From the NCBI GenBank assembly GCA_021786215.1, contig JAJYNT010000386.1, positions 1 through 15,233 of the forward strand: a stretch of 15,233 nt of DNA. Reading direction: 5' to 3'. Below are positions 1-7,069 of this stretch, one piece after another; position 1 is the first letter of the stretch; each line of letters starts with the position of its first letter. Origin of the DNA: Chloroflexota bacterium (lineage in GTDB: Bacteria; Chloroflexota; UBA6077). Under the pieces are notes generated by a model that was not told the origin of the DNA, did no database searches, and saw nothing but the letters and a program-made list of their open reading frames with translations. The position numbers and the translations under genes were made by a program.

Positions 1-852
1 TCCACCGCCTGTGTCCTCGGCGACGAAGGTGTCGTTGAACCCGTCGATCCGGATCTTGGACCCCAGCGGCACCACGGCGGGATCCACCGCTACGGCACCC
101 CAATGGGTGTGGCTGCCGGTGGCGGTCCGCCCCTGGATAGTATAGGCGGTCACGTTGGCTATGAAGCTTCGCCCACCCGTCTGGGTGCCACGACTGCTGG
201 GCTCCCTGGTCGGCGCCGCACCATTGGCCGGCGCTGTTCCCTGTCCGTTGCCGGACGGTTGGCCGCCAGGTATGGAAAGCAGTTGCCCGATCCCCAGCAT
301 GCCGGCATCGCTAAGCCCGTTGGCCGATTGGAGTGCTGAAACATCCACTCCGAACGCCGCGGCTATGGAAGAAAGTGTGTCGCCTGGTTTCACCGTGTAC
401 TGGCTAGCCTGCTGGGCGCTAGATCCCCCGCCGGGGTTCCCTGCCGTCGCTCCCGGGGTGCCGCCGGGGACGATCAAGAGGTCGCCCTCGTGCACCAGGG
501 TGGGATCCGAGATCTGATTGATCTCGACTATCTTGCTGGGATCCACCCCGTAGATGCTGGCGATGCCTTCGACGGACTCACCAGCCTTCACCTGGTGGAG
601 GACACCGGAAACCGGCAAGATCGTCAGCTTCTGCCCGACCCTGATCAGGTCGCCGCTGCTCAGTTGATTGGCCCAGAGAATGGTGTCGGGGGTGATGCCG
701 AAGCTCTGGGCTATCCCGGACAGGGTGTCGCCGGGGGCCACTTCATAGGTCGTGACCCCAGGGGGAACGTTCTCTGGGCTGACTCCCGCTGCGGAAGCCG
801 ATGCTATGCCCACGAGCAGACTCAAGGCGACCGCGACAGCGGATACTGCCAC
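1..852 (-). CDS. Secreted LysM / 3D-domain cell-wall protein (C-terminus off window)
   Basis: Read on the minus strand, this frame is open from the left edge and gives at least 284 residues from a GTG at 852. Residues 1-22 form an Ala/Val/Leu-rich secretion signal ending near ASASAAG. Three LysM domains follow at about 36-80 (YEVAPGDTLSGIAQSFGI), 85-130 (HQVKAGESVEGIASIYGV) and 151-196 (YTVKPGDTLSSIAAAFGV), then a Gly/Pro/Ser linker. From about 230 a 3D domain begins: VTAYTIQGRTATG, VAVDPAVVPLG with the first conserved Asp, and AEDTGGG with the second. The third Asp lies beyond the window. LysM binds peptidoglycan; 3D domains occur in lytic transglycosylases and resuscitation-type factors, so a wall-remodelling enzyme is likely. 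The start is uncertain: there is no in-frame ATG, and the frame stays open back to about 966, adding basic residues that would suit a signal-peptide n-region. Confidence 0.88.
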   Translation of the reverse strand, partial: MAVSAVAVALSLLVGIASASAAGVSPENVPPGVTTYEVAPGDTLSGIAQSFGITPDTILWANQLSSGDLIRVGQKLTILPVSGVLHQVKAGESVEGIASIYGVDPSKIVEINQISDPTLVHEGDLLIVPGGTPGATAGNPGGGSSAQQASQYTVKPGDTLSSIAAAFGVDVSALQSANGLSDAGMLGIGQLLSIPGGQPSGNGQGTAPANGAAPTREPSSRGTQTGGRSFIANVTAYTIQGRTATGSHTHWGAVAVDPAVVPLGSKIRIDGFNDTFVAEDTGGG

Positions 853-975
853 GCGAATGCGCTGTCTTGGGCTTGAAAGGAAACTGGCGAAGGAAATCTC
901 CCTCTTACGAGGGGATCGATCCGAATGGTAAGCCTTGCGGCGGATTCCACGAAATTGACTGTTAATTGTCTCTGT

Positions 976-980
976 CTCCT
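976..980 (-). promoter_or_regulatory. Possible ribosome binding site of the LysM/3D gene
   Basis: On the minus strand AGGAG lies just after an in-frame TAA and nine bases before an ATT codon at 966-964, which is in frame with the LysM/3D protein. It is the only good Shine-Dalgarno-like sequence upstream of that frame; the GTG at 852 has none. If it is used, translation would begin at a rare ATT codon. This is inference. Confidence 0.35.
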
Positions 981-1084
981 GTTAGTAGCGTGTGGTGCGC
1001 CGCCCTCGACCACCATGACGGCGCTCAACTACGGGGTCCAGTGGACAGTAGGCAAACCTCCAAGAGAACATCGTGAGGATACGA

Positions 1085-1114
1085 ACAATATCAGCCAAGG
1101 GCACAATCTGTCAA
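1085..1114 (-). promoter_or_regulatory. Sigma70-type promoter for the LysM/3D gene
   Basis: On the minus strand a perfect -35 box TTGACA (1114-1109) is followed after 18 bases by TATTGT (1090-1085), which matches four of six bases of TATAAT, including the first two and the last. It points at the LysM/3D gene, and transcription would start near 1078. That leaves a leader of about 110 bases to the AGGAG, containing a weak six-base hairpin (GCGCCG/CGGCGC at 997-1002 and 1019-1024). Confidence 0.6.
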
Positions 1115-1146
1115 GTGGTTGTTGCTTTACCGGTTTCGTCTCCCTC

Positions 1147-1193
1147 CGCCTGCCGGTGGGCCTATTGGGCCTCGACACCCGCGCCGGCAGGCG
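1147..1193. repeat. 10-bp perfect inverted repeat upstream of the FAA-hydrolase gene
   Basis: CGCCTGCCGG at 1147-1156 is matched exactly by its reverse complement CCGGCAGGCG at 1184-1193, with a 27-base loop containing the direct repeat TGGGCCT. Neither side has a run of T, so a classical intrinsic terminator is unlikely. It lies 87 bases before the downstream start codon, where an mRNA leader hairpin or operator could sit. Its function is unknown. Confidence 0.55.
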
Positions 1194-1259
1194 CTACCAT
1201 ACTGCCAACTGCTATTAGCAGGGATTGTCGTCATGCGCGTACTCCCCTGTGACACCGTT

Positions 1260-1266
1260 AAGGAGG
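1260..1266 (+). promoter_or_regulatory. Strong ribosome binding site deciding the FAA-hydrolase start
   Basis: AAGGAGG is a near-perfect Shine-Dalgarno sequence. It ends one base before an in-frame ATG at 1268, too close for initiation, and 13 bases before the next in-frame ATG at 1280, which is long but usable. Together with the family's usual N-terminus this favours 1280. Confidence 0.65.
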
Positions 1267-1279
1267 CATGCTTGCACGT

Positions 1280-2239
1280 ATGAGAATAGTGACCTTTCGG
1301 CGTGATGGCGCAGACTCGGTCGGGGCACTGATCGACGATCAGGTGGTGAGGTTGACCGCGGCCTACGCGAGATACTTGCATGCCATGGGGGTTCCAGCAC
1401 CCGATCGACTGGCCCAGGCGCAGCTGCCCAATGATATGCTGGGGTTTCTCTCGGCGGGAGATCGGGCCATGGTGGCCGCCCAGAGGGCGATTGAACTGAT
1501 AGAGTCCCAGTTTTCCGAGGGATACGTGCCCAAAGGGCTGAACGGGGAACAGCTGCTCATCCCTCTGTCCGAGGTGAAGTTGCTGGCTCCTTTGCCGCGC
1601 CCGGGAAAGCTGCTGTGCATCGGTCTGAACTACAGGGACCATGCGGTTGAGGTCGGTATGAAGCTCCCGGAACGGCCTATCCTCTTTGCCAAGTATGCCA
1701 ACTCCGTAATTGGGACTGGTGAACCGATTGTGCTGCCTCCCAGCAGCAGCGAGGTTGATTACGAGGCGGAGCTTGCGGTGGTGATCGGCAAGGTGGCCAG
1801 GAGGGTCTCGGAAGAGGATGCCATGGAGTACGTGGCCGGTTACACTATGTTGAACGACGTGAGCGCCCGAGATCAGCAGCTCAAACTGGGTGGAGGCCAA
1901 TGGGTCTGGGGGAAGACGGCCGACAGTTTCGCTCCCATGGGCCCTGCCCTGGTCACCAAGGATGAGGTCGCGGATCCCCATAACCTGTCCATCACCCTGC
2001 GTCTCAATGGCGAGATCATGCAGCAGTCCAACACCGGAAACCTGATCTTTGGGGTCCCCCACCTGATCTCCTTCCTTTCGCAGACTATCACTTTGGAGCC
2101 GGGCGATGTGATAGCTACCGGGACCCCGCCGGGGGTCGGAAACAGCCGGAAGCCGCCCGTCTACCTGAAGGATGGAGATCAGGTGCTGATGGAAGTCGAA
2201 GGCTTGGGAACGCTGGAGAACCCGGTGGTGGCCGGGTGA
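1280..2239 (+). CDS. Fumarylacetoacetate hydrolase (FAH) family protein
   Basis: This is a 319-residue member of the FAH superfamily, metal-dependent enzymes that hydrolyse, decarboxylate or isomerise 2-oxo/2,4-dioxo acids in aromatic and amino-acid breakdown. Residues 1-100 form the variable N-terminal domain and about 108-315 the catalytic fold. Visible signatures are LLCIGLNYRDHA near 111-122, the metal-ligand run VDYEAELAVVIG (Glu162 and Glu164), LNDVSARDQQ with Asp193, GKTADSFAPMGP near 211-222, and a C-terminal GDVIATGTPPGVG. All expected acidic ligands are present, so it is probably active. The exact substrate cannot be read from sequence; acylpyruvate hydrolase, fumarylpyruvate hydrolase and 2-hydroxyhepta-2,4-diene-1,7-dioate isomerase are alternatives. 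I chose the ATG at 1280 (MRIVTF) over 1268 on ribosome-site spacing. The HMG-CoA-lyase gene follows 40 bases later on the same strand, so they are probably co-transcribed. Confidence 0.93.
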   Translation: MRIVTFRRDGADSVGALIDDQVVRLTAAYARYLHAMGVPAPDRLAQAQLPNDMLGFLSAGDRAMVAAQRAIELIESQFSEGYVPKGLNGEQLLIPLSEVKLLAPLPRPGKLLCIGLNYRDHAVEVGMKLPERPILFAKYANSVIGTGEPIVLPPSSSEVDYEAELAVVIGKVARRVSEEDAMEYVAGYTMLNDVSARDQQLKLGGGQWVWGKTADSFAPMGPALVTKDEVADPHNLSITLRLNGEIMQQSNTGNLIFGVPHLISFLSQTITLEPGDVIATGTPPGVGNSRKPPVYLKDGDQVLMEVEGLGTLENPVVAG

Positions 2240-2279
2240 AGGAGGGTCGACTCCCCTTAGCTTAACATGGGAGGAGAGG

Positions 2280-3218
2280 ATGCTACTGCCGAAGAGGGTC
2301 CACATCATGGAGGTGGGGCCGCGGGACGGTTTTCAGGCGGAGCACCAATGGATCCCCACCGAGCAAAAGATCGAGATCGTCGATGCCCTGTCCAGGGCCG
2401 GCGTAACAGAGATCCAGGCTACCTCCTTTGTGCACCCGAGGGCCGTGCCGCAGTTGGCCGATGCTGAAGAGGTCATGGCTAAGATCCACAGGGCTTCGGG
2501 CACCCGCTATCAGGTGCTGGTGCCAAATATGAGGGGGCTGCAGAGGGCCCTGCCCGCCAAGCCTGACGGGATGCACCTGATGATGTCGGTCACGGAATCC
2601 CACAACCGGGCCAACGCCAACCGTTCCATCGAGGAGTCGTTCGAAGGGTTCGAGCAGATGGTCCCTCTTGCCCAGGAGGCGGGGATCCGAGTGGAGGCGG
2701 GCATGGCCTGTGTCTTCGGATGTCCCTTCGAGGGGGAAGTTCCGGTGGCGCAGCTTGACGCGGTGATAGGCCGCTATCGTGAGATGGGGATCTCCAAGAT
2801 GAGCCTGGGGGATACCATCGGCGTGGCCAATCCACGGCAGGTGTACGACACCTGCGCCCACCTGTTGGATCGGTTTCCCGGCGTTGAATGGACCCTGCAC
2901 CTCCACAACACCCGGGACATGGCGTTGGCCAATGTGTTGGCAGCGATGGAGGCGGGGATGACCAGCTTCGACGGTGCCGTTGGGGGACTCGGTGGCTGTC
3001 CTTACGCCCCCGGTGCCACCGGGAACGTCGCTACCGAGGACCTGGTGAACATGCTGGCCGAGATGGGTGTTGAGACCGGGATCGATTTGGATGCGCTCAT
3101 CGCCGTTGCGAAGAGGGTCCAGGATGTGGTTGGGCACGGCCTCAACAGCAGCATGGTGAAGGCCGGCAAACGAACCGACCTGAAGCCTGCCCCCAAAGCG
3201 CAGGAGAAGATCGGGTAG
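2280..3218 (+). CDS. mvaB: Hydroxymethylglutaryl-CoA lyase family protein
   Basis: A 312-residue TIM-barrel enzyme of the HMG-CoA lyase/DRE-TIM family. The family reaction cleaves 3-hydroxy-3-methylglutaryl-CoA to acetoacetate and acetyl-CoA, the last step of leucine breakdown. The N-terminal motif EVGPRDGFQ carries the catalytic Arg15 and metal ligand Asp16; LHLHNTRDMALAN supplies His207 and His209; the active-site loop GLGGCPYAPGATGN supplies Cys240. Length and all key residues fit the family. The motif reads DGFQAE where many lyases have DGLQNE, so a related acyl-CoA lyase is possible. The ATG at 2280 follows GGAGGAG with suitable spacing. It sits 40 bases after the FAH-family gene, which suggests a common carboxylic-acid degradation operon; HMG-CoA lyase and fumarylacetoacetase both release acetoacetate. 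Confidence 0.9.
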   Translation: MLLPKRVHIMEVGPRDGFQAEHQWIPTEQKIEIVDALSRAGVTEIQATSFVHPRAVPQLADAEEVMAKIHRASGTRYQVLVPNMRGLQRALPAKPDGMHLMMSVTESHNRANANRSIEESFEGFEQMVPLAQEAGIRVEAGMACVFGCPFEGEVPVAQLDAVIGRYREMGISKMSLGDTIGVANPRQVYDTCAHLLDRFPGVEWTLHLHNTRDMALANVLAAMEAGMTSFDGAVGGLGGCPYAPGATGNVATEDLVNMLAEMGVETGIDLDALIAVAKRVQDVVGHGLNSSMVKAGKRTDLKPAPKAQEKIG

Positions 3219-3309
3219 AGTGGTGCTGTTCATCCTGGGGGCGCTGCTGTCCGGGTAGTTGGTATGGCTCCTGCCTGGCTGGCTCCATCGAGACTGCTGA
3301 TCCGGCCGT

Positions 3310-3314
3310 GGAGG
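3310..3314 (+). promoter_or_regulatory. Ribosome binding site deciding the DUF2721 start
   Basis: GGAGG is separated by one base from an in-frame GTG (3316) and by seven bases from an in-frame TTG (3322). Normal spacing points to the TTG as the start of the DUF2721 gene. Confidence 0.55.
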
Positions 3315-3321
3315 CGTGGGG

Positions 3322-3894
3322 TTGAGCGTCATTCCGCTGGAGTCGACCGAGGTAGCCGTACTCATCCAGACCACCCTGGTGCCGGTGATCATGATCAGCG
3401 CTGTGGGGCTGATAGCGCTGGTCATGCAGAACCGCTATGCGGTGGTGCTGGAGCGAACCTACCGGATCAACCTCCGCCGGCTGGAGCTGACGGAGGAGCT
3501 GCACGAGGTGGGGCGGGCGGTGCCTCCTCCCCGAATCCGTTGGCTGGAGGGGCAACTGGAGATGCAGGATGCCCTGCTGGGCCGATGGTTAATCAGGGGC
3601 GTCTACACCAGGAACTCCCTGATCTTCGCCTTCCTCGGAGTATTCCTCTTCGGTCTCACCTCCCTTAGCCTGGTGTTCAACGTCCTCTTCGGGCTGAGTG
3701 GCGGCTACAATGCCCTCACCGTTGCCCTATTCATCGGGGGGATAGTCGCCTTTCTTTTCTGCTTCCTCTTTGCCCTGATCGACGTGTACCAGGGGCTGCA
3801 GATCACCCGGGTCGATACTAGGATGGCAAGTCTCCTGATGGCGGAGTTGCGGGAGATGGAGCGTGGGGAGTCGGATAGACCCCAGGCCGCATGA
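3322..3894 (+). CDS. DUF2721 family membrane protein
   Basis: About 190 residues matching the DUF2721 pattern. A first membrane segment lies near residues 11-35 (VAVLIQTTLVPVIMISAVGL) and runs directly into the family-typical QNRYAVVLERTYRINLRR. A soluble, charged, probably helical stretch follows (about 45-90), then two more membrane segments (about 97-122 and 128-155) and a charged cytoplasmic tail ending in ERGESDRPQAA. The family is found widely in bacteria but has no established function. The TTG at 3322 is preferred because GGAGG lies seven bases upstream; a GTG at 3316 would add two residues. It begins 103 bases after the HMG-CoA-lyase gene on the same strand and may be the last gene of that unit, though nothing in its sequence suggests a metabolic role. 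Confidence 0.85.
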   Translation: MSVIPLESTEVAVLIQTTLVPVIMISAVGLIALVMQNRYAVVLERTYRINLRRLELTEELHEVGRAVPPPRIRWLEGQLEMQDALLGRWLIRGVYTRNSLIFAFLGVFLFGLTSLSLVFNVLFGLSGGYNALTVALFIGGIVAFLFCFLFALIDVYQGLQITRVDTRMASLLMAELREMERGESDRPQAA

Positions 3895-4104
3895 CGCAGC
3901 CGATGATAGACCTGAACCACGGAGAGCACGGTGCCTGCCAAGTTGCCTGCGTGCTTGAACTGAGCATGCCGTCAGTTGAGAGGGCTGGTTGATGAGGGCA
4001 AGCAACGCGAGGGTAGGGCTTTTTCAAAGTCGTCTAATGATGTTCAAGGAATAGGCTGAGACGGCCTCGGTGCGGGCGGTCATCGGCTCCTTGGGCTGAC
4101 AGAG
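3895..4104. other. Intergenic stretch beside a transposase remnant
   Basis: No recognisable gene is present. On the minus strand the frames continue from the transposase remnant at 4105-4503 but lose family similarity. This may be the far end of the insertion sequence, now decayed. No terminal inverted repeat or target duplication could be identified, and no clear terminator follows the DUF2721 stop codon. Confidence 0.5.
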
Positions 4105-4503
4105 GTCCTGAGTTGCCACGAAGTAGGCCCACAGCGGCGGTGCGGAGCAGGCTCATGACGGTCCCCGCATGGTGGGAACCCAGGACGTGACGGTCTTCTC
4201 GGAAGGTGTCGCCCTTGACGTGGAAAACTTGTTCTCGATTCTTGGGTGAGTGCGATAGTAATCCAGCGGCTGCCTGGGTCAGCTTCCATACTTAGACCTC
4301 TCGCTGCTCCAATCTCCCATGCCCCTTGGTCACCAGCACCACATCCGGATCCAGCCACTCCTGAAAGAGCAGCTGTACTTCTGCAAACAGGCGAGCTTGG
4401 TTTGCTTCAGTCGCAGTAGGTACTCCTTCTCCTCTTCAGGCAGGCCGTGCTCTTCCATTACACCTGTACCTTCAACCAAAGCATGCCCCATGCTCACGAC
4501 TTA
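4105..4503 (-). pseudogene. Decayed ISAs1-family transposase, C-terminal remnant
   Basis: Pieces of an ISAs1-type DDE transposase can be read on the minus strand only by switching frames. In order they are EYLLRLKQ, NQARLFAEVQLLFQEWLD, the hallmark KGHGRLEQREV (KGHGR codons at 4327-4313), WKLTQAAAGLL, HPRIENK, DTFREDR (4210-4191) and LRTAAVGLLRG. These match the family's late region: ...VKxNQ..., KGHGRIExR, ...GIENxLH..., DVTFxED and LRxxALxLLR. An in-frame TAA follows REV and at least two frameshifts are needed, so no active protein can be made. The N-terminal part, including the first catalytic residues, is not visible above about 4503. It marks an old insertion between the metabolic unit and the efflux module. 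Confidence 0.75.
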
Positions 4504-4707
4504 AGGCCCCAGATGGCAGGCCCCACCTCTCGCCGCGGGCCATGACACGCTCCATTCTTTATCCCAGCTTTATCTGGAACAGCATGTTTCTTAAGTATCC
4601 CCGGCCATATTGTGACCTGATTGAGTGCGGAGCCAGTCGACCGGACAACTTGCACCCGGTTGCTTGGCCCTTACAGCGCACGATCCCTAACAAAAGGAAG
4701 GGCAACT
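4504..4707. other. Leader region of the membrane fusion protein gene
   Basis: This stretch of about 200 bases separates the transposase remnant from the efflux gene. A promoter for the efflux operon would be expected here, but no -35/-10 pair is convincing. AGGCCCCA occurs directly repeated near 4503-4522, and a small CCAG/CTGG hairpin lies near 4564-4577. The end (4693-4702) holds the AAAGGAAGGG ribosome site of the next gene. Confidence 0.45.
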
Positions 4708-6609
4708 ATGAGTAATCGCGTTCTCGCCCGGGGACGCCGCTGGGGCTCCATCGGGACGCCAAGGATGCCTTCTGGCAAGCTGCGGGCTTTCCTGTCGGCG
4801 GCCCTACTACTGTCCGTAGCTGCAGGCTACAGCGGCTACCAGCGTTTTCTGTCAGCCAAGCCGGACACGACCGCCGTCCAGACCACGCCTGCCACAGTCG
4901 GTTCCCTGGTCTCCACCGTAACCGCAACCGGCAATGTCGTCTTCACGAAGCAGTCCAATCTCGGCTTCTCCGCCTCCAGCACAGCTAGCGGCAAGATCAC
5001 CGAGATCGACGTCAAGGTGGGAGACTCTGTCAAGGCAGGTCAGCAGCTGGCCAAGCTGGACACCCAGGGCCTACAGGCCCAGCTAGACCAGGCCGACTCC
5101 AATCTCCAGACCGCCCAGATCAACCTCCAAGAGGTCAAAGACGGCGCCACCCCAGAAGCGCGAGCAGCGGCCCAGGCCGCCTACGCCTCGGCTCTCGCCA
5201 ACTACAAGGAGGTAGCCGCTGGCGTCACGGGTGCATCCCTCCAGTCCGACCAGGTCGCTGTGGAGAGCGCCCAGGCCAACCTCGCCTCAGCCCAGGCCAA
5301 GCTGGATGCGGTCAAGAACCCCTATACCCAGGCTGACTGGGCTGCCGCCCGGGCCGCCGTGGACTCGGCGGCTTCCGGCCTAAAGAGCGTCCAGATCAAA
5401 CTGGACCAGCTCAAGAGCAACGGTGGCTACACGACAGCCGATTTGGCGAGCCAGCAGGCTGCCGTCGATCAGGCGAAGCAGGCCATGATGTCGGCCGAGG
5501 ACAAGTACCAAACTGCCCAACACGATCTCGCGGCCTCGGGCGCCTCCAGCGTCTCGGCTGCCGGTCAAAGCTACAACGCTGCTAAGGCCAGCTATGAGGC
5601 AGAGGTCCAGAAGCTGCAGCAGATGATGTCCGGCCCGCTGCCGGTGGACCTCCAGGCGGCTCAGACCGCGGTGGATCAGGCCCAGGCCAGCTACAGCTCG
5701 GCCCTGGCCAAGCTCGACCAGATGAAGGCGGGTCCACTCCCCACAGACCTCGCCTTGGCCCAGTCCTCCGTGGACCAGGCCCAGGCTAATCTGGCAAGCG
5801 CCCAGACGAAGTTGGATGAGGACAACGCGGGGCCCAAAGCGGCAGACGTCGCCGCGGCCAAGAGCAGTCTGGCCCAGGCCAAGGCCAACCTCACCACTGT
5901 GACGGGTCCTCCCCTGGCCAGCAACGTGGCCCTGGCCGAACAGACGGTCAAGCAGGCTCAGGCCAACTACGACCAGGCCAAGCTGAACCTGGCCAACGCG
6001 GTGCTCACGGCCCCCTACGACGGCGTGATCACGGCTGTTAACGCCAACGTGGGGGAGCAGATAGGCGCCTCTCCGCTATTCACCCTGGTTGACACGAGTC
6101 AGGTGCGGATAGACGGCACGGTGGACGAGATAGACGTGCCGAAGCTGGCTGTAGGCCAGGCTGCCACTGTCACCTTCGATGCCCTGCCGGGTACGACCCT
6201 AAATGGCAAGGTGATAGCGATTTCGCCCTCGGGCACTGCCACTCAGGGGGTAGTGAGCTACCCGGTGTCGGTCTCCGTGGACACGGCGGGGAAGACCCTG
6301 CTGGCGGGCATGAGTGCCACCATCTCCATCGTCACCGACAGGAAGGACAACGTCCTGCTGGTTCCTGCCAGGGCCATCCACACCCGGGGCACCACCAAAA
6401 CCGTGCAGGTGAAGTCAGGCAACAAGACGGAGACTCGGACGGTGCATACCGGATCCTTCAATGGCACCATGATAGAGATCACATCTGGCCTCCAGGCAGG
6501 CGAACAGGTCGTGATCCCAACCACGACCACCAAGTTGTCTTCCACTGCGGGTGGTCCCGGTATCGGGGTGCCCGGTATCGGCGGCCCCCCTCCACCACCG
6601 GTGAAGTGA
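4708..6609 (+). CDS. Membrane fusion protein (HlyD/MacA-type) of an ABC exporter
   Basis: 633 residues, long for a family often near 400. A basic N-terminus leads into one membrane anchor at about 26-43. A biotinyl/lipoyl half-motif follows ([24 protein letters not shown], about 92-115), then an unusually long Ala/Gln-rich coiled-coil hairpin (about 115-431) with tandem repeats. The second lipoyl half is [20 protein letters not shown] (about 434-453), followed by the beta-barrel and membrane-proximal domains and a Gly/Pro-rich tail. Such proteins link an inner-membrane exporter to the cell exterior or to an outer-membrane channel. The MacB-like ATPase and permease follow immediately, so this is the adaptor of that exporter. 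The ATG at 4708 follows AAGGAAGGG; an in-frame TTG at 4621 would add 29 residues without a membrane-protein pattern and is rejected. The exported substrate cannot be told. Confidence 0.9.
   Translation: MSNRVLARGRRWGSIGTPRMPSGKLRAFLSAALLLSVAAGYSGYQRFLSAKPDTTAVQTTPATVGSLVSTVTATGNVVFTKQSNLGFSASSTASGKITEIDVKVGDSVKAGQQLAKLDTQGLQAQLDQADSNLQTAQINLQEVKDGATPEARAAAQAAYASALANYKEVAAGVTGASLQSDQVAVESAQANLASAQAKLDAVKNPYTQADWAAARAAVDSAASGLKSVQIKLDQLKSNGGYTTADLASQQAAVDQAKQAMMSAEDKYQTAQHDLAASGASSVSAAGQSYNAAKASYEAEVQKLQQMMSGPLPVDLQAAQTAVDQAQASYSSALAKLDQMKAGPLPTDLALAQSSVDQAQANLASAQTKLDEDNAGPKAADVAAAKSSLAQAKANLTTVTGPPLASNVALAEQTVKQAQANYDQAKLNLANAVLTAPYDGVITAVNANVGEQIGASPLFTLVDTSQVRIDGTVDEIDVPKLAVGQAATVTFDALPGTTLNGKVIAISPSGTATQGVVSYPVSVSVDTAGKTLLAGMSATISIVTDRKDNVLLVPARAIHTRGTTKTVQVKSGNKTETRTVHTGSFNGTMIEITSGLQAGEQVVIPTTTTKLSSTAGGPGIGVPGIGGPPPPPVK
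5632..6000 (+). repeat. Tandem 33-residue coding repeats in the membrane fusion protein
   Basis: Two consecutive 99-base units (5632-5730 and 5731-5829) each encode 33 residues following the pattern GPLPxDLxxAQ, SVDQAQA, AKLDxxxA. A shortened third unit (5830-5904, 25 residues) and a fourth of 32 residues (5905-6000) follow. The units extend the coiled-coil hairpin, and the GP at each boundary probably breaks or turns the helix. This suggests growth by internal duplication. Confidence 0.8.
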
Positions 6610-6625
6610 GTCGAGGGTGATAACG

Positions 6626-7069
6626 ATGATCAGGATAAGCGAGCTCAGCAAGACTTACGTTATGGGAGAGGTAAGGGTTCACGCCCTTCGGGGAGTGGGC
6701 GTGGAGATCCAGGATGGGGAGCTTGTGGCCATTGCCCGAGCCCTCGTCACCAACCCCTCGATCCTGCTCGCGGACGAGCCCACGGGCAACCTGGACACCA
6801 AGTCCAGCGAGGAGATCATGGAGATCCTCCTCAGCCTCAACCAGGAGAGGGGCATTACTGTAGTCCTAGTCACTCACGAACCCGACATCGCCGCCTACAC
6901 CCGAAGGGTGGTCCAGATCAGGGACGGTCGGGTAAGTTCGGATGAGATCCAGGGCGAGCAACAACAGTGGGAGCGGGCCATGGGTGGGCTGCCCGCAAGG
7001 GTAGTTGGGCGCCGCTCTGCCGAGGCCGAACGGCTTCGCTTGGTGGCCTCCATGGGAGAAGACAAATGA
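6626..7069 (+). CDS. MacB/LolD-type ABC transporter ATPase with a large internal deletion, probably inactive
   Basis: The protein begins as a normal MacB/LolD ATPase ([36 protein letters not shown]). It then passes without interruption into [22 protein letters not shown], which normally lies over 100 residues further on. Walker A (GPSGSGKST), the Q-loop and the signature LSGGQQQR are all missing, while Walker B (ILLADEP), the D-loop and the switch His (VTHE) remain. The result is 147 residues where 220-250 is usual. The frame is intact, so a shortened protein could be made, but it could not bind and hydrolyse ATP as the family does. GAGGG precedes the ATG at 6626 by eight bases; a GTG at 6617 is an alternative. 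The gene lies 16 bases after the fusion-protein gene and overlaps the permease start by four bases (ATGA). Confidence 0.85.
   Translation: MIRISELSKTYVMGEVRVHALRGVGVEIQDGELVAIARALVTNPSILLADEPTGNLDTKSSEEIMEILLSLNQERGITVVLVTHEPDIAAYTRRVVQIRDGRVSSDEIQGEQQQWERAMGGLPARVVGRRSAEAERLRLVASMGEDK

Larger units (their letters stand above)
853..1279. other. Divergent intergenic region between LysM/3D gene and FAA-hydrolase gene
   Basis: This stretch separates two divergently transcribed genes. It holds the minus-strand promoter at 1085-1114, a leader with a weak hairpin, a 10-base perfect inverted repeat at 1147-1193 and the strong ribosome binding site of the plus-strand gene at 1260-1266. I found no convincing plus-strand -35/-10 pair and no known riboswitch motif. 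No frame here resembles a known protein, apart from the possible N-terminal extension of the LysM/3D protein up to 966. Confidence 0.6.

Noticed and set aside
1127..2308. A 393-codon open frame on the minus strand, opposite the FAH-family gene
   Set aside because: It is antisense to a clear enzyme gene, has no family pattern and is His/Gln/Arg-rich, as expected for a shadow in GC-rich DNA.
3220..3258. A 12-residue hydrophobic peptide frame (VVLFILGALLSG) between the HMG-lyase and DUF2721 genes
   Set aside because: It is too short, has no ribosome site of its own and offers nothing to compare; noted only because it is hydrophobic.
2283..3425. A 380-codon minus-strand frame opposite the HMG-CoA-lyase gene
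   Set aside because: It lies antisense to a gene with all its catalytic residues; its composition (His, Gly, Pro, Arg) is that of a shadow frame.
4621..4707. N-terminal extension of the membrane fusion protein from a TTG
   Set aside because: The ATG at 4708 has a strong AAGGAAGGG site and begins a normal anchor; the extension shows no such features.
6967..7065. N-terminal extension of the permease
   Set aside because: It overlaps the ATPase gene; the ATG at 7066 overlaps the ATPase stop and starts the family-typical N-terminus.
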